Notes under the pieces: generated by a model
Told to the model about the DNA's origin: nothing
Databases searched by the model: none
The model's input: the letters and a program-made list of their open reading frames with translations, nothing else
Source: Leptospira kemamanensis
Lineage (GTDB): Bacteria > Spirochaetota > Leptospiria > Leptospirales > Leptospiraceae
Direction of reading: 5' to 3'
Assembly: GCF_004769665.1 (NCBI RefSeq)
Contig: NZ_RQGG01000036.1
Span: 181,409-245,408, forward strand
DNA length: 64,000 nt
In this document: one piece after another, positions 18,493 to 26,851 of the stretch
Position numbering within the stretch: position 1 is the stretch's first letter
Layout: every line of letters begins with the position of its first letter
Made by a program: the position numbers and the translations under genes

Positions 18493-19668
18493 ATGAGATC
18501 AAAGATTTATTCAATCATCCTATGTTTTCTAATTGTTTGTTCAGATAAAAAAGGGGAAACCGAGCAAGGTCCCATCCATCGTTTTGTTTCCCAAATTCCA
18601 GCTACCGAAGTTTACGATTCCATTGCCTTAAAAAAAAGCACTTTGACACTTCCTTGGAAAACGAAAGTGACGATCAAACAAACGATTCAAAACAATGAAT
18701 CGATTCATGTGATCCAATTTTCATATGAGGGAAAAGAGTATTACGGAAAGGATTCTGATTTTTCTTCTATGGAACCAGAATTGTTTATGAGAGTGAATGT
18801 AAATTCCAGACTTCGTCTTCGCGAAAAACCGAACAAAGATGCAATTGTCTTGGAAAAAATTCCCAATGGTTACGTATCAAGAGTTTTAGCAATCGATCCT
18901 AAACTGGTTACCATCGATGCAATCAAAGGGTATTGGTTTCAAATTAGTTATAATGGATTGAATGGTTGGATATTTTCAGGATATACGATCACATCTCGAA
19001 GTGAAGTAAACTTAAGTTGGGCTGATTCCTTACATTTAGAACCTGAAGAACTATATAGCAATCTTTCAGATTTAAAAAATGAATTAAATGATTATGATGT
19101 TAAAGAAAGGAAATTGATCAATGGATATGACCTAATTCTTGCACGACGGAAAAATCAAACCGAAATGGAAGAATGCATTGAAGGCGAAAAACTCTTCATA
19201 TACAATCAAAAGGAAGATTTTCTATATAAATCTGAGGAATATTCTACTTCCATCCAACTGGAAGACTATCCATTTAAAAATGCGATCGTTGTGAGAGAAG
19301 AACACTGTGGGTGTTGTTGTCCGAGCGCAAGTGACAGTGTTATCTATTTAGGTAAGGTTCCTAAAAAAATGAAAACATTTTTGAATGATAGTTCAATGAG
19401 TTGTTCCTTTATGTATGGTGAGACTTCATTCCGATATGAAATTACAAATAAATACACTGATAACCAAGAGAATTTAAAGTATGTAAGAACTCCGGATTGT
19501 TACGAATTTTTTAATACTTCCAGTGATCTTGATATGGACTCAGAAGTTACCATCATTCCACCCAAAATATCCAGTGAGTTTTTTGTTTATAGTAAGTATG
19601 GAAAAACATTGGAAGTGGAAGTGTATAAAAATGAAGGAATTCCAAAAAAATTTAAAACTCTTTGGTAA
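18493..19668 (+). CDS. Lipoprotein with SH3-like domain
   Basis: 391 residues with a lipoprotein signal (SIILCFLIVCSDKK, Cys about residue 16). A bacterial SH3-like segment spans roughly 95-170 (VNSRLRLREKPNKDA ... GYWFQISYNGLNGWIFSG), a fold often used to bind peptidoglycan or protein. The rest is unrecognised and contains a Cys cluster (EEHCGCCCPS, near 275). ATG 18493 starts the frame. It stands alone. Confidence 0.72.
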   Translation: MRSKIYSIILCFLIVCSDKKGETEQGPIHRFVSQIPATEVYDSIALKKSTLTLPWKTKVTIKQTIQNNESIHVIQFSYEGKEYYGKDSDFSSMEPELFMRVNVNSRLRLREKPNKDAIVLEKIPNGYVSRVLAIDPKLVTIDAIKGYWFQISYNGLNGWIFSGYTITSRSEVNLSWADSLHLEPEELYSNLSDLKNELNDYDVKERKLINGYDLILARRKNQTEMEECIEGEKLFIYNQKEDFLYKSEEYSTSIQLEDYPFKNAIVVREEHCGCCCPSASDSVIYLGKVPKKMKTFLNDSSMSCSFMYGETSFRYEITNKYTDNQENLKYVRTPDCYEFFNTSSDLDMDSEVTIIPPKISSEFFVYSKYGKTLEVEVYKNEGIPKKFKTLW

Positions 19669-19729
19669 AATTCTAATTCTCAATTAAAGTAAAAGCCGTC
19701 TAACCGATATCAAATGAAGATGGTAACTA

Positions 19730-20110
19730 ATGGGAATGGAACACAAGATAGAAAAAATAGATATTGAAAAATTAGAAAGTCGATTGATAGAAGCAATTCA
19801 ATCGAGTGACCTTTCATTTTTACAAACTGTTCTCCATGATGATTTAAAATTCGTTGCACCTAATGGGTTGGTTGTAACAAAACAAATGGATTTGGAATCA
19901 CACCGTAACAAATCCATGGTCGTAGAATCCATTGAATCAACCATTGAGGATATACAATTGATTGCTGATACAGCAATCGTTGTGGTGGTATATGATACAA
20001 AAGGAGTGATGTTAGGAAATCCCATTGAGGGAAGGTTTCGATATTTACGAATTTGGAAGCGAATCGATGGTCATTTTAAAATCATAGCTGGTAGTTCGAC
20101 AAAAATCTAA
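19730..20110 (+). CDS. NTF2-like / SnoaL (DUF4440-type) protein
   Basis: 126 residues with the cone-fold pattern of the NTF2-like superfamily: a helical start, HDDLKFVAPNG, a middle of beta strands and RIWKRIDGHFKIIAGSS at the end. Such proteins are small ligand-binding or isomerase-like; the function is unknown. ATG 19730 (or 19736). It lies before the convergent HxlR gene. Confidence 0.72.
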   Translation: MGMEHKIEKIDIEKLESRLIEAIQSSDLSFLQTVLHDDLKFVAPNGLVVTKQMDLESHRNKSMVVESIESTIEDIQLIADTAIVVVVYDTKGVMLGNPIEGRFRYLRIWKRIDGHFKIIAGSSTKI

Positions 20111-20153
20111 TAATAAATTCTAAAGAGTAGAAAACTAAAGAAGTAGAAACAAA

Positions 20154-20555
20154 TTAACTTGCCATTTGTTTTTTTAGCTTTTTTATCATCGTGGTAATGT
20201 ATTCTTCTTTATTTTTCTTTGCTTCTTTGATTTGAGTTTTGATTTCAGTTGGAATCTCCATATATTTTTCTGCCCATAATTGGATTTCAATCAGGATCGG
20301 TAAAAGTTCGATTGCTTTGTTTGTTAGTTTGTACAAAACCTTTGCTTTGCTTGTCGGATGATCAAGTTTTTCGATGAGTTCATGTTCTTCCAAATTTTGA
20401 AGTCTTGCTGTTAAGATATTTGTGGCAATGCCTTCAGCCGATTTTGCAAAATCACCAAACGTAGATTTATGAAAGAACATCATATCTCTGATAATCAATA
20501 GTGACCATTTGTCACCAAAAATGTCAAGAGAAGAGCTAAGAGGGCAATTCAACAT
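20154..20555 (-). CDS. HxlR-family transcriptional regulator
   Basis: 133-residue winged-helix protein. Signature parts are CPLSSSLDIFGDKWSLLIIRD at the N-terminus, then LTARLQNLEEHELIEK (recognition region) and YKLTNKAIELLPIL. HxlR proteins often sense electrophiles or redox stress through the N-terminal Cys, here Cys4, and control a divergent oxidoreductase. It is divergent from the MDR gene with a perfect palindrome between them, 5 bp upstream of its ATG. No Shine-Dalgarno is seen. Confidence 0.9.
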   Translation of the reverse strand: MLNCPLSSSLDIFGDKWSLLIIRDMMFFHKSTFGDFAKSAEGIATNILTARLQNLEEHELIEKLDHPTSKAKVLYKLTNKAIELLPILIEIQLWAEKYMEIPTEIKTQIKEAKKNKEEYITTMIKKLKKQMAS

Positions 20556-20560
20556 TTTGC

Positions 20561-20577
20561 TTACAAATTATTTGTAA
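20561..20577. promoter_or_regulatory. Perfect palindrome, probable HxlR operator
   Basis: TTACAAAT-T-ATTTGTAA is a perfect 17-bp inverted repeat between the divergent HxlR and MDR genes. A -10-like TATCAT (20582-20587) lies beside it. The geometry fits a dimeric repressor or activator controlling both genes. Confidence 0.7.
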
Positions 20578-20618
20578 AATCTATCATAAAGAAGATAAAC
20601 CAATTTAAGGATTAAACG

Positions 20619-21623
20619 ATGAAAGCATTTCAAGTAAATCGTTATGGGAAAAAAGAAACATTGGTGCTTTCCGAAGTTCTAGAACCAATTATCAATGATC
20701 ATGAAGTTTTAGTGAAGGTACATGCAACTGCTGTCAATTTGCTTGATACATTGATCAAAAATGGTGACTTCAAAGTTTTCCTTCCTTACAAAACTCCTTT
20801 TACCAATGGACATGATATGGCTGGCGTCATTACGAAAGTAGGAAAGAAGGTTTCGCGATGGAAAGTAGGTGATGAAGTGTACGCGAGGCCTTCCGACTTT
20901 CACATTGGTACGTTTGCTGAGTATATTGCAGTGAATGAAGATGATTTAGCATTTAAACCCAAACATATTTCTATGGAAGAGGCTTCTTCCATTCCACTTG
21001 TCGGACTCACATCCTGGCAAGCTCTTGTGGAAATTGCGAATGTCAAAAAAGGTCAAAAAGTATTCATCCAAGCTGGATCCGGTGGTGTGGGAACATTTGC
21101 GATCCAATTGGCAAAACATTTAGGAGCCTTTGTCGCCACAACGACAAGTACTTCAAACTTCGAATTGGTAAAAAGTTTGGGTGCAGATCTGATATTTGAT
21201 TATACCAAGGAAGATTTTTCCACGATCTTAAAAGAATATGATGTCGTATTGCATAGCAATCGAGATCCTTTGATTCTTAAAAAATCCTTGGGCATCTTAA
21301 AACCAGGTGGGTACTTAGTCTCTTTAACAGGTCCACCTACACCAAAGTTTGCTAAAGAAATTGGACTTGGTTGGCCTTTCCAAATTCTAATGCAGTTGTT
21401 AAGTTTGTCGGTGAGGAATGTCGCTAAAAAACTGAATGTACATTTCGAATTTCTCTTTATGAAAGCGAATGGCAAACAACTGACAGAAATTACATCCTTG
21501 ATGGATGCAGGAATCATTCGGCCAGTCATCGATCGAGTTTTCCCTTTTGAAAAAACAAATCAAGCTATGTCATACGTAGAAACAGGTCGCAGTAAAGGTA
21601 AAGTTGTCATCAAAGTAATTTAG
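20619..21623 (+). CDS. Zinc-free MDR-family NAD(P)H oxidoreductase (quinone oxidoreductase-like)
   Basis: 334 residues. GroES-like N-terminal half and Rossmann C-terminal half with the nucleotide motif GSGGVGTFAIQLAKHLGA. No catalytic zinc cysteines, placing it among the quinone/enone reductases that use NADPH. The end EKTNQAMSYVETGRSKGKVVIK is typical. The substrate is unknown; enals or quinones would fit an HxlR sensor. It starts at ATG 20619 after an AAGGA site. Confidence 0.9.
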   Translation: MKAFQVNRYGKKETLVLSEVLEPIINDHEVLVKVHATAVNLLDTLIKNGDFKVFLPYKTPFTNGHDMAGVITKVGKKVSRWKVGDEVYARPSDFHIGTFAEYIAVNEDDLAFKPKHISMEEASSIPLVGLTSWQALVEIANVKKGQKVFIQAGSGGVGTFAIQLAKHLGAFVATTTSTSNFELVKSLGADLIFDYTKEDFSTILKEYDVVLHSNRDPLILKKSLGILKPGGYLVSLTGPPTPKFAKEIGLGWPFQILMQLLSLSVRNVAKKLNVHFEFLFMKANGKQLTEITSLMDAGIIRPVIDRVFPFEKTNQAMSYVETGRSKGKVVIKVI

Positions 21624-21727
21624 TGACCAATGAGTACAAAAACAATGTGGGTCAAATTTCTGTGAAACGACTAAATCATTGTCAGAAACAGTTTGCATTT
21701 AATTTTGCTAAATTCGAGTAATGTCTT

Positions 21728-22063
21728 ATGAGCCCAACGGAAACCTTATCTGGCATTGTTTGCCACAAATGCCAATTCAAAGTAGCAGAAGTGTTAGATG
21801 GTTGTCCTTCTTGCGGTAGTGAGTCGATCGAAACTGTGGAACTCAAACAAACAGGAAGTATACTATCCTTTACAGTTGTCCATGTCGGATTTGGGCATAT
21901 GGCAAAAAGAGCTCCTTACGTACTTGCCATTGTGCAAACGGAAGAAAATGTAAAATTGACAACCGTGATTGATGGAGTTTCTGATTTCAATTCTGTCAAA
22001 ATAGGTGATAAAGTTCGATTCAAAGGCATGGATGAAAAAATCGGACCTGTGTTTCAATATTAA
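21728..22063 (+). CDS. Zn-ribbon OB-fold protein (DUF35 family)
   Basis: 111 residues. Two CxxC pairs (CHKCQFK, CPSCGSE) form a rubredoxin-like zinc ribbon, followed by an OB-fold (GSILSFTVVHVGFGH ... VKIGDKVRFKG). The family partners thiolases and ketoacyl-CoA enzymes and may bind acyl-CoA. No thiolase is adjacent; the nearest is about 5 kb upstream. Confidence 0.82.
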   Translation: MSPTETLSGIVCHKCQFKVAEVLDGCPSCGSESIETVELKQTGSILSFTVVHVGFGHMAKRAPYVLAIVQTEENVKLTTVIDGVSDFNSVKIGDKVRFKGMDEKIGPVFQY

Positions 22064-22084
22064 CCACAATAAGATCAATATTCA

Positions 22085-22528
22085 ATGAATGTTAGATCCA
22101 AATTGAAATTTGCACTCCCAAGTGAAGAAGTAACTTCCTATTATTTTAATTTATCACCAAAAATGTTTGATAAGTTTATGGAATTGCGGAATTGGATTTA
22201 TGAGTTATCAGAGTCCAACGAAACAATTGGAGAAATAGAGGAGTGTTTGAAATGGGGAGAGCCAAGTTTTTTAACTCCAAAAACGAAATCAGGATCCACC
22301 ATACGAATTGCAAAAGTTGATGATTCAGAATTTGTACTTTATTTCAATTGCAAAACCACGATTGCAAAAGAAATTTCGATAGAATTTCCAGAATTGAAAT
22401 GTGATGGGAAAAGGGCTTTGTATTTCGCCACAAAAACGAAACTACCAAAATCGAAATTGATTGTCTGTTTAAAGAAAGCTTTGTTGTATCATAAACGAAA
22501 CACTGAAATTTCCCGCGCCACCGATTGA
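22085..22528 (+). CDS. DUF1801-domain protein
   Basis: 147 residues of the YdhG/DUF1801 type, recognised by the ECLKWGEPSFLTPK stretch and the RIAKVDDSEFVLYFNCKT strand pattern. These cytoplasmic proteins have a steroid-acute-regulatory-unrelated small alpha/beta fold of unknown role. It follows the DUF35 gene after 21 bp; whether they work together is unknown. Confidence 0.75.
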   Translation: MNVRSKLKFALPSEEVTSYYFNLSPKMFDKFMELRNWIYELSESNETIGEIEECLKWGEPSFLTPKTKSGSTIRIAKVDDSEFVLYFNCKTTIAKEISIEFPELKCDGKRALYFATKTKLPKSKLIVCLKKALLYHKRNTEISRATD

Positions 22529-22839
22529 AGCGGAAATCCTTTCCCGTTCAAATTTCATTTTGATTGAAAATGATTTTGGGAAAGATTGCAGCGGAAAGCG
22601 GGATCGCTTTTAGTTGGATCTGCCAAAACAATCCAATGCGAGGCGCCAAAAAAACAAATCGTCCTGATTTATGATTCCATACAAAAAAGTTTTTGTTCTT
22701 ACGTATCTGAATATTTCCTTCTCATTCCTTTATCTACTAATTAGTATATAGTGCAATTGAAACCAAATTTGAATTTTCATTGACTCGTCAATTTATTTCT
22801 GTTTAAGATTTCTGACAATCTACAGAGAACAGGATCCCT
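22529..22839. promoter_or_regulatory. Intergenic region with promoter and two palindromes
   Basis: A 12-bp perfect palindrome TACTAATTAGTA is at 22735-22746. A second, ATTGACTCGTCAAT (22779-22792), covers a -35-like TTGACT (22780-22785); a weak -10 lies near 22802-22809. The arrangement suggests a regulated promoter for the lipoprotein gene at 22840. No coding frame is credible. Confidence 0.5.
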
Positions 22840-24588
22840 ATGAACACCAAATCTTTTCTTTTGCGATCGCTGATCGCAACTTCTATCCTTCTTTTGGCAT
22901 TTTCCAATTGTGCCAAACGGAAAGTGAAAGCATTTGAGCCATCGATGCGTTTTTACTTTTTCCAACCGAATTTAGAATTGGAATTAATTAAAGAAACAAA
23001 GTTACCAGGAAAGGTTGTTGGCAAAGTGAGTGCCAAAGATAACATCGAAGTCACTGCCTATATCGAAATCATTGAAAAAGAACAGACACTTACTTTTTTT
23101 GAGGTGAATTGCCCAGAAAGATTGAAGAGCCAATGTGATGATGGAAAGGCATATTTTCCGAGCCATATGCGACTTGGGGCCGACGCAATTTCCAATTTGA
23201 CGCAAGACGGTCGAACGATTGCACCAGACAAAACCGTTGGAACCATCGTTGGCAAAAACGATTTTGAAGTATTAAATTTACTTAGGGATTGGCTACGAAC
23301 ACCTGATAAGGTTAAATCAATTGATCTAACCAATGTTAAAACTGAATTATTCAATACGGCATTAGCACTCGAATACCCGAAATCAGATGATCGATTAAAA
23401 GTTGTCAATGAGTTGGTATTATTACCTGAGTTGGTGAATCAGACAAGTTCCAAAGATCCAAGGTTGGAATTCGTAGTTAAAAGATATCTTGTTCTAAGGG
23501 AAAGTGGTAAGGCAGGATCTGGATTGAGTTTAGCTGCGAATGATACAAATGGTTTATTCGAAAATTTACGTTTGCAAAAAGAGAAACTCGAAACTCAATT
23601 ATTTTCTGAATTTGCCCTGCGCACCGATTCTTATAAGGGTTTAGTTTCTCAGTTCAACAAATTCAAAAACCATTATCTGATTCCGGAAAAGGTATTCCAA
23701 CTCATTGCTAAAAACGGTGCGTATTCGGCAAAAGGCCTTCCATTTCAATATTTTTCTCTTTCTGAATCTGCGCAATCGGCTTTGGATATCATCAAAAAGT
23801 TCCAACCTAACTTTAATACGATGGAAGTCGTAGCCAATGGAAAACTTGAGTTTAAGGAAAACGAAGGTGTATTTTTAAAAATCTCACAAATGGATGGTAA
23901 TGGAAATTTAGGTTCCGATGAGTCTTTAGAAGTCCTTTCCATCACTGCCGAAGAATCAGGTGGGTCTGTAGGGTTTCGAATCAAACTGAAAGCGGGAGAA
24001 GTGATTTTAACTCCACTCGCAACAACTGATTTCCTATTAACATCAGGACAAGGATTTAAAGAATTTTTAACAACAATACCAAAAGATTATAAAGAGATAT
24101 TAAAAACCAATCCATATGAAAGGGCAGTCGTTCTCATTGCAGCCAAATTTGGTGAAGGTGGGTTCAATGAAGAATTAGGCGAAATGTACTATCGATTGTC
24201 AACAAATGATCGTTATTGGTTGATTTATGAATTGGTGCGCCAACACCCTAGGATCAAACGTGATAAAGAGTCCTCTGGTACATTTACGAGCGATTATGGA
24301 AGTTCTAATGATGGAACTTGTTATTATAGTTTCCAATGGAGGCAACCGAAAGGAGAATTCTATGTTTCTGGAAAGCCAGCTGCGTGTCATGGTGATTTAG
24401 AATCGACCCCAGAAAGAGAAGAAGAACTTTGTTTTTCTGAAAATGGAGGGAATGATCTTTATATTAGTTTTTTACCAACAGACTTAAGATCAGAGAATCC
24501 AAAAATCGATATGGATTTTAATATCTCCGGGGTTGTTTGCCAATACCTCAATGCCACAGTATTCCAATCAAAACGTATGTTAGAATGA
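22840..24588 (+). CDS. Large lipoprotein of unknown function
   Basis: 582 residues. Lipoprotein signal at the start (LIATSILLLAFSNCAKRK, Cys about 25). An SH3-like segment may lie at 45-95 (LPGKVVGKVSAKDNIEV). The C-terminal part has four or more Cys (GTCYYSF, AACHG, EELCFSE, VVCQYL) probably forming disulfides. I do not recognise the family. ATG 22840 follows an AGGA site. The next lipoprotein gene is 86 bp downstream. Confidence 0.72.
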   Translation: MNTKSFLLRSLIATSILLLAFSNCAKRKVKAFEPSMRFYFFQPNLELELIKETKLPGKVVGKVSAKDNIEVTAYIEIIEKEQTLTFFEVNCPERLKSQCDDGKAYFPSHMRLGADAISNLTQDGRTIAPDKTVGTIVGKNDFEVLNLLRDWLRTPDKVKSIDLTNVKTELFNTALALEYPKSDDRLKVVNELVLLPELVNQTSSKDPRLEFVVKRYLVLRESGKAGSGLSLAANDTNGLFENLRLQKEKLETQLFSEFALRTDSYKGLVSQFNKFKNHYLIPEKVFQLIAKNGAYSAKGLPFQYFSLSESAQSALDIIKKFQPNFNTMEVVANGKLEFKENEGVFLKISQMDGNGNLGSDESLEVLSITAEESGGSVGFRIKLKAGEVILTPLATTDFLLTSGQGFKEFLTTIPKDYKEILKTNPYERAVVLIAAKFGEGGFNEELGEMYYRLSTNDRYWLIYELVRQHPRIKRDKESSGTFTSDYGSSNDGTCYYSFQWRQPKGEFYVSGKPAACHGDLESTPEREEELCFSENGGNDLYISFLPTDLRSENPKIDMDFNISGVVCQYLNATVFQSKRMLE

Positions 24589-24674
24589 TGATAGAGACTT
24601 TGTGTCAATGAATCGAACCAACAAAACAAAGTAAAAGAAACAAATTAAAAAAAATTAAAAGAGCAGAGTATAAA

Positions 24675-25283
24675 ATGAATCAAACAAATTTTAAACCGAA
24701 ATCGCTGAAAGTAATTACTGTAACCTTTGTTACATTAATTACGATTGTTCTATTGACAATCGATTGTAAAAAAGAACCAGAAGGACCTACGGAAGCAGAA
24801 AAGGCAGAAGCACTGAGGATCCAACAGGAAAAAGAAAAACGAAACAAAGCAATCATCGCAGGATTGGAAAAATTAAATGAACCGATTTCCTCTGATGACA
24901 TTGAAAAAACTTTGAGTGGAATTCGAATGACCCCATGGGGATCTTCTTCACTCGAGGAAGTGAAAGATTTTAAATTCTTCTGTGCTTCTTCTACTGTAAA
25001 CTACGATACAAAATTTAGAGAGGATTATTCTGTCAAAGCGCAATCCGATTATACAGAACCTGAATACACAGGTGAATGGAAGGTTTTGGCAAAGTCGAAA
25101 GCATCATTTCATTTGGAAGATAGTTTCGGAACGAGAACCGTTGAGCTTACAGAGAAACCCCAAGTGTTAAAAATAACGTTTAAACACAAAGGTGAGGAGC
25201 ATGTAGGATTTCATACCTTTTGTTATGAAGAAACACACCCGTATGCCGTTGAGGTTGTAATTCCAAAACTTCAGTTGCCGTAA
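24675..25283 (+). CDS. Small lipoprotein of unknown function
   Basis: 202 residues. Signal with TIVLLTIDCKKEPEG (Cys about 32), then a charged coiled-coil-like stretch (EAEKAEALRIQQEKEKRN) and a beta-rich domain containing EEVKDFKFFCASS and GFHTFCYEE. Its Cys pair could be disulfide-linked. Not recognised. A clear terminator follows at 25349. Confidence 0.7.
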   Translation: MNQTNFKPKSLKVITVTFVTLITIVLLTIDCKKEPEGPTEAEKAEALRIQQEKEKRNKAIIAGLEKLNEPISSDDIEKTLSGIRMTPWGSSSLEEVKDFKFFCASSTVNYDTKFREDYSVKAQSDYTEPEYTGEWKVLAKSKASFHLEDSFGTRTVELTEKPQVLKITFKHKGEEHVGFHTFCYEETHPYAVEVVIPKLQLP

Positions 25284-25348
25284 AAAAAATTCGATCCTAT
25301 TTATAAGGAAGTGATGATACCAAAACTTACCTTATAGATTTCGAGTTG

Positions 25349-25386
25349 ATTGGGTGCGCTCTAATAGGGAGCGCCCAATTTTTTGG
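25349..25386 (+). terminator. Rho-independent terminator
   Basis: ATTGGG-TG-CGCTC (25349-25361) pairs with GAGCGCCCAAT (25369-25379) with a two-base bulge, followed by six T residues (25379-25384). It sits between convergent genes: the small lipoprotein and the efflux operon. Confidence 0.85.
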
Positions 25387-25423
25387 AAAAGAGAACTTTT
25401 AGTTCGAAGGTTTACGTTTTGAA

Positions 25424-26851
25424 TTAAAAATTTCCATTTTTTCTTTGTTCCTCTTCTTCTGGTTGCCCACGCCATCCACCACCCAGTGCTTTGTACAAAC
25501 CAACATTTGCTTCCAAAAGACTATACTTCAATTCAAAGGCTTCGACTTGCGCTTCTAAAAAGTCTCGTTGGCTAAACAACACATCAATATAATCGATGCG
25601 ACCTGCTTTGAAGAGGATATTGGATATCTCTACCGATTCTTTTAGATTCTGAACTTGTTTATTTTTGGCATCGTACTTTTGAGAAAGATTTTTAATTTTT
25701 ACAATTTGGTTGGTGACTTCCGTGAATGCTTTCAAAAGAGAAACTTCATAATTGTAAATGGCTTGGATTTGTAAGTTGTTTGCCGTTGCATAATTGGCTT
25801 CTATCGCCTTTCGGTTGATGAGTGGTGCGATGATTCCCCCACCTAAGCCATACGCTAACGAAACCGGTGTTCCTTTAAAATGTTTGGAATTAAAGGCTTC
25901 ATATCCAATGTTTCCATCAATTGTGAGTGATGGATAAAATCGTGCTCTTGCAACTTCAATGTCAAGTTTCCGAGATTCCAATAACAAAGAAGCTTGTTTG
26001 ATATCAGGCCTGTTCTCTAAAAGATCAACGGGAACCGATTTTTGAATTTCCGGTAGAGCGATTTCTAAAAAATCTTCTGACTTACGATTGATTTTTTCTG
26101 GAAATCTTCCTAAGAGAAAATTAAGTCGATTCTCTGTGATTGCGATTCTTTGGACGATATCATACTTACGTGCTAAGTTTTTGGAAACTTCCGCTTCAAA
26201 ACGTTTTACCGCAAGAGAAGTGGTTCTTCCTGCTTCTCTTTGTAAAACTACGATTTCTTTTACCTTAGATAGAACTTCGATATAGTTTTCAACAAGAGCC
26301 AGTTGGTTATCAAGTGACTTCAGTTCAAAGTATGTGTCTGTAATTTCCGCAACTAAATTTGTGACAACGTATCGTTTTCCTTCGATACTAGCTAGATATC
26401 GTAAGTAAGCAGACTTCGTTGCATTTCTAAGTTTTTTCCAAATATCAATCTCCCAACTCATTACCAAACCAGCGTGGGTAAACAAGGTCGGTGAATTGGC
26501 GTTAGGTGTGCTAAATCTTTCTTTCTGTTCCACTCCGCTATCGGCTTGGAGTGATAGTTTTGGTAAGTATTCCCCTTGTCTTGCAAATACTTCGTTATTC
26601 GAAATACTAATTTCCTGTTCTAATACTGCAAGTTCCTGATTGTTTTCGATTGCTGTTTCAATCAAAGAAATCAGTTGTGGTTCATTGAAAAATTGGTTCC
26701 AAACTTCAGTTTGTAACTTTTTTGCTTTTTCAGATGTCTCCCAATTTTCAAAATTCTCTGGGAATTGTAAATCTTCCTTATCTCTTTCGTAAAGAGCAGG
26801 AATACAAGAAATGTTCCATAAAAGTAAAAAGAAAATTCCTAATCGTTTCAT
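25424..26851 (-). CDS. Outer-membrane efflux lipoprotein (TolC/OprM/NodT type)
   Basis: 475 residues. A lipoprotein signal (FFLLLWNISCIPA) is followed by the two repeated coiled-coil efflux domains, for example NNQELAVLEQEISISNNEV and VDLLENRPDIKQASLLLESR, the second being the NodT-family LENRPDI signature. It forms the trimeric exit duct of the RND pump encoded just upstream. Its start overlaps the pump gene by 4 bp, so the three genes are one operon. Confidence 0.93.
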   Translation of the reverse strand: MKRLGIFFLLLWNISCIPALYERDKEDLQFPENFENWETSEKAKKLQTEVWNQFFNEPQLISLIETAIENNQELAVLEQEISISNNEVFARQGEYLPKLSLQADSGVEQKERFSTPNANSPTLFTHAGLVMSWEIDIWKKLRNATKSAYLRYLASIEGKRYVVTNLVAEITDTYFELKSLDNQLALVENYIEVLSKVKEIVVLQREAGRTTSLAVKRFEAEVSKNLARKYDIVQRIAITENRLNFLLGRFPEKINRKSEDFLEIALPEIQKSVPVDLLENRPDIKQASLLLESRKLDIEVARARFYPSLTIDGNIGYEAFNSKHFKGTPVSLAYGLGGGIIAPLINRKAIEANYATANNLQIQAIYNYEVSLLKAFTEVTNQIVKIKNLSQKYDAKNKQVQNLKESVEISNILFKAGRIDYIDVLFSQRDFLEAQVEAFELKYSLLEANVGLYKALGGGWRGQPEEEEQRKNGNF

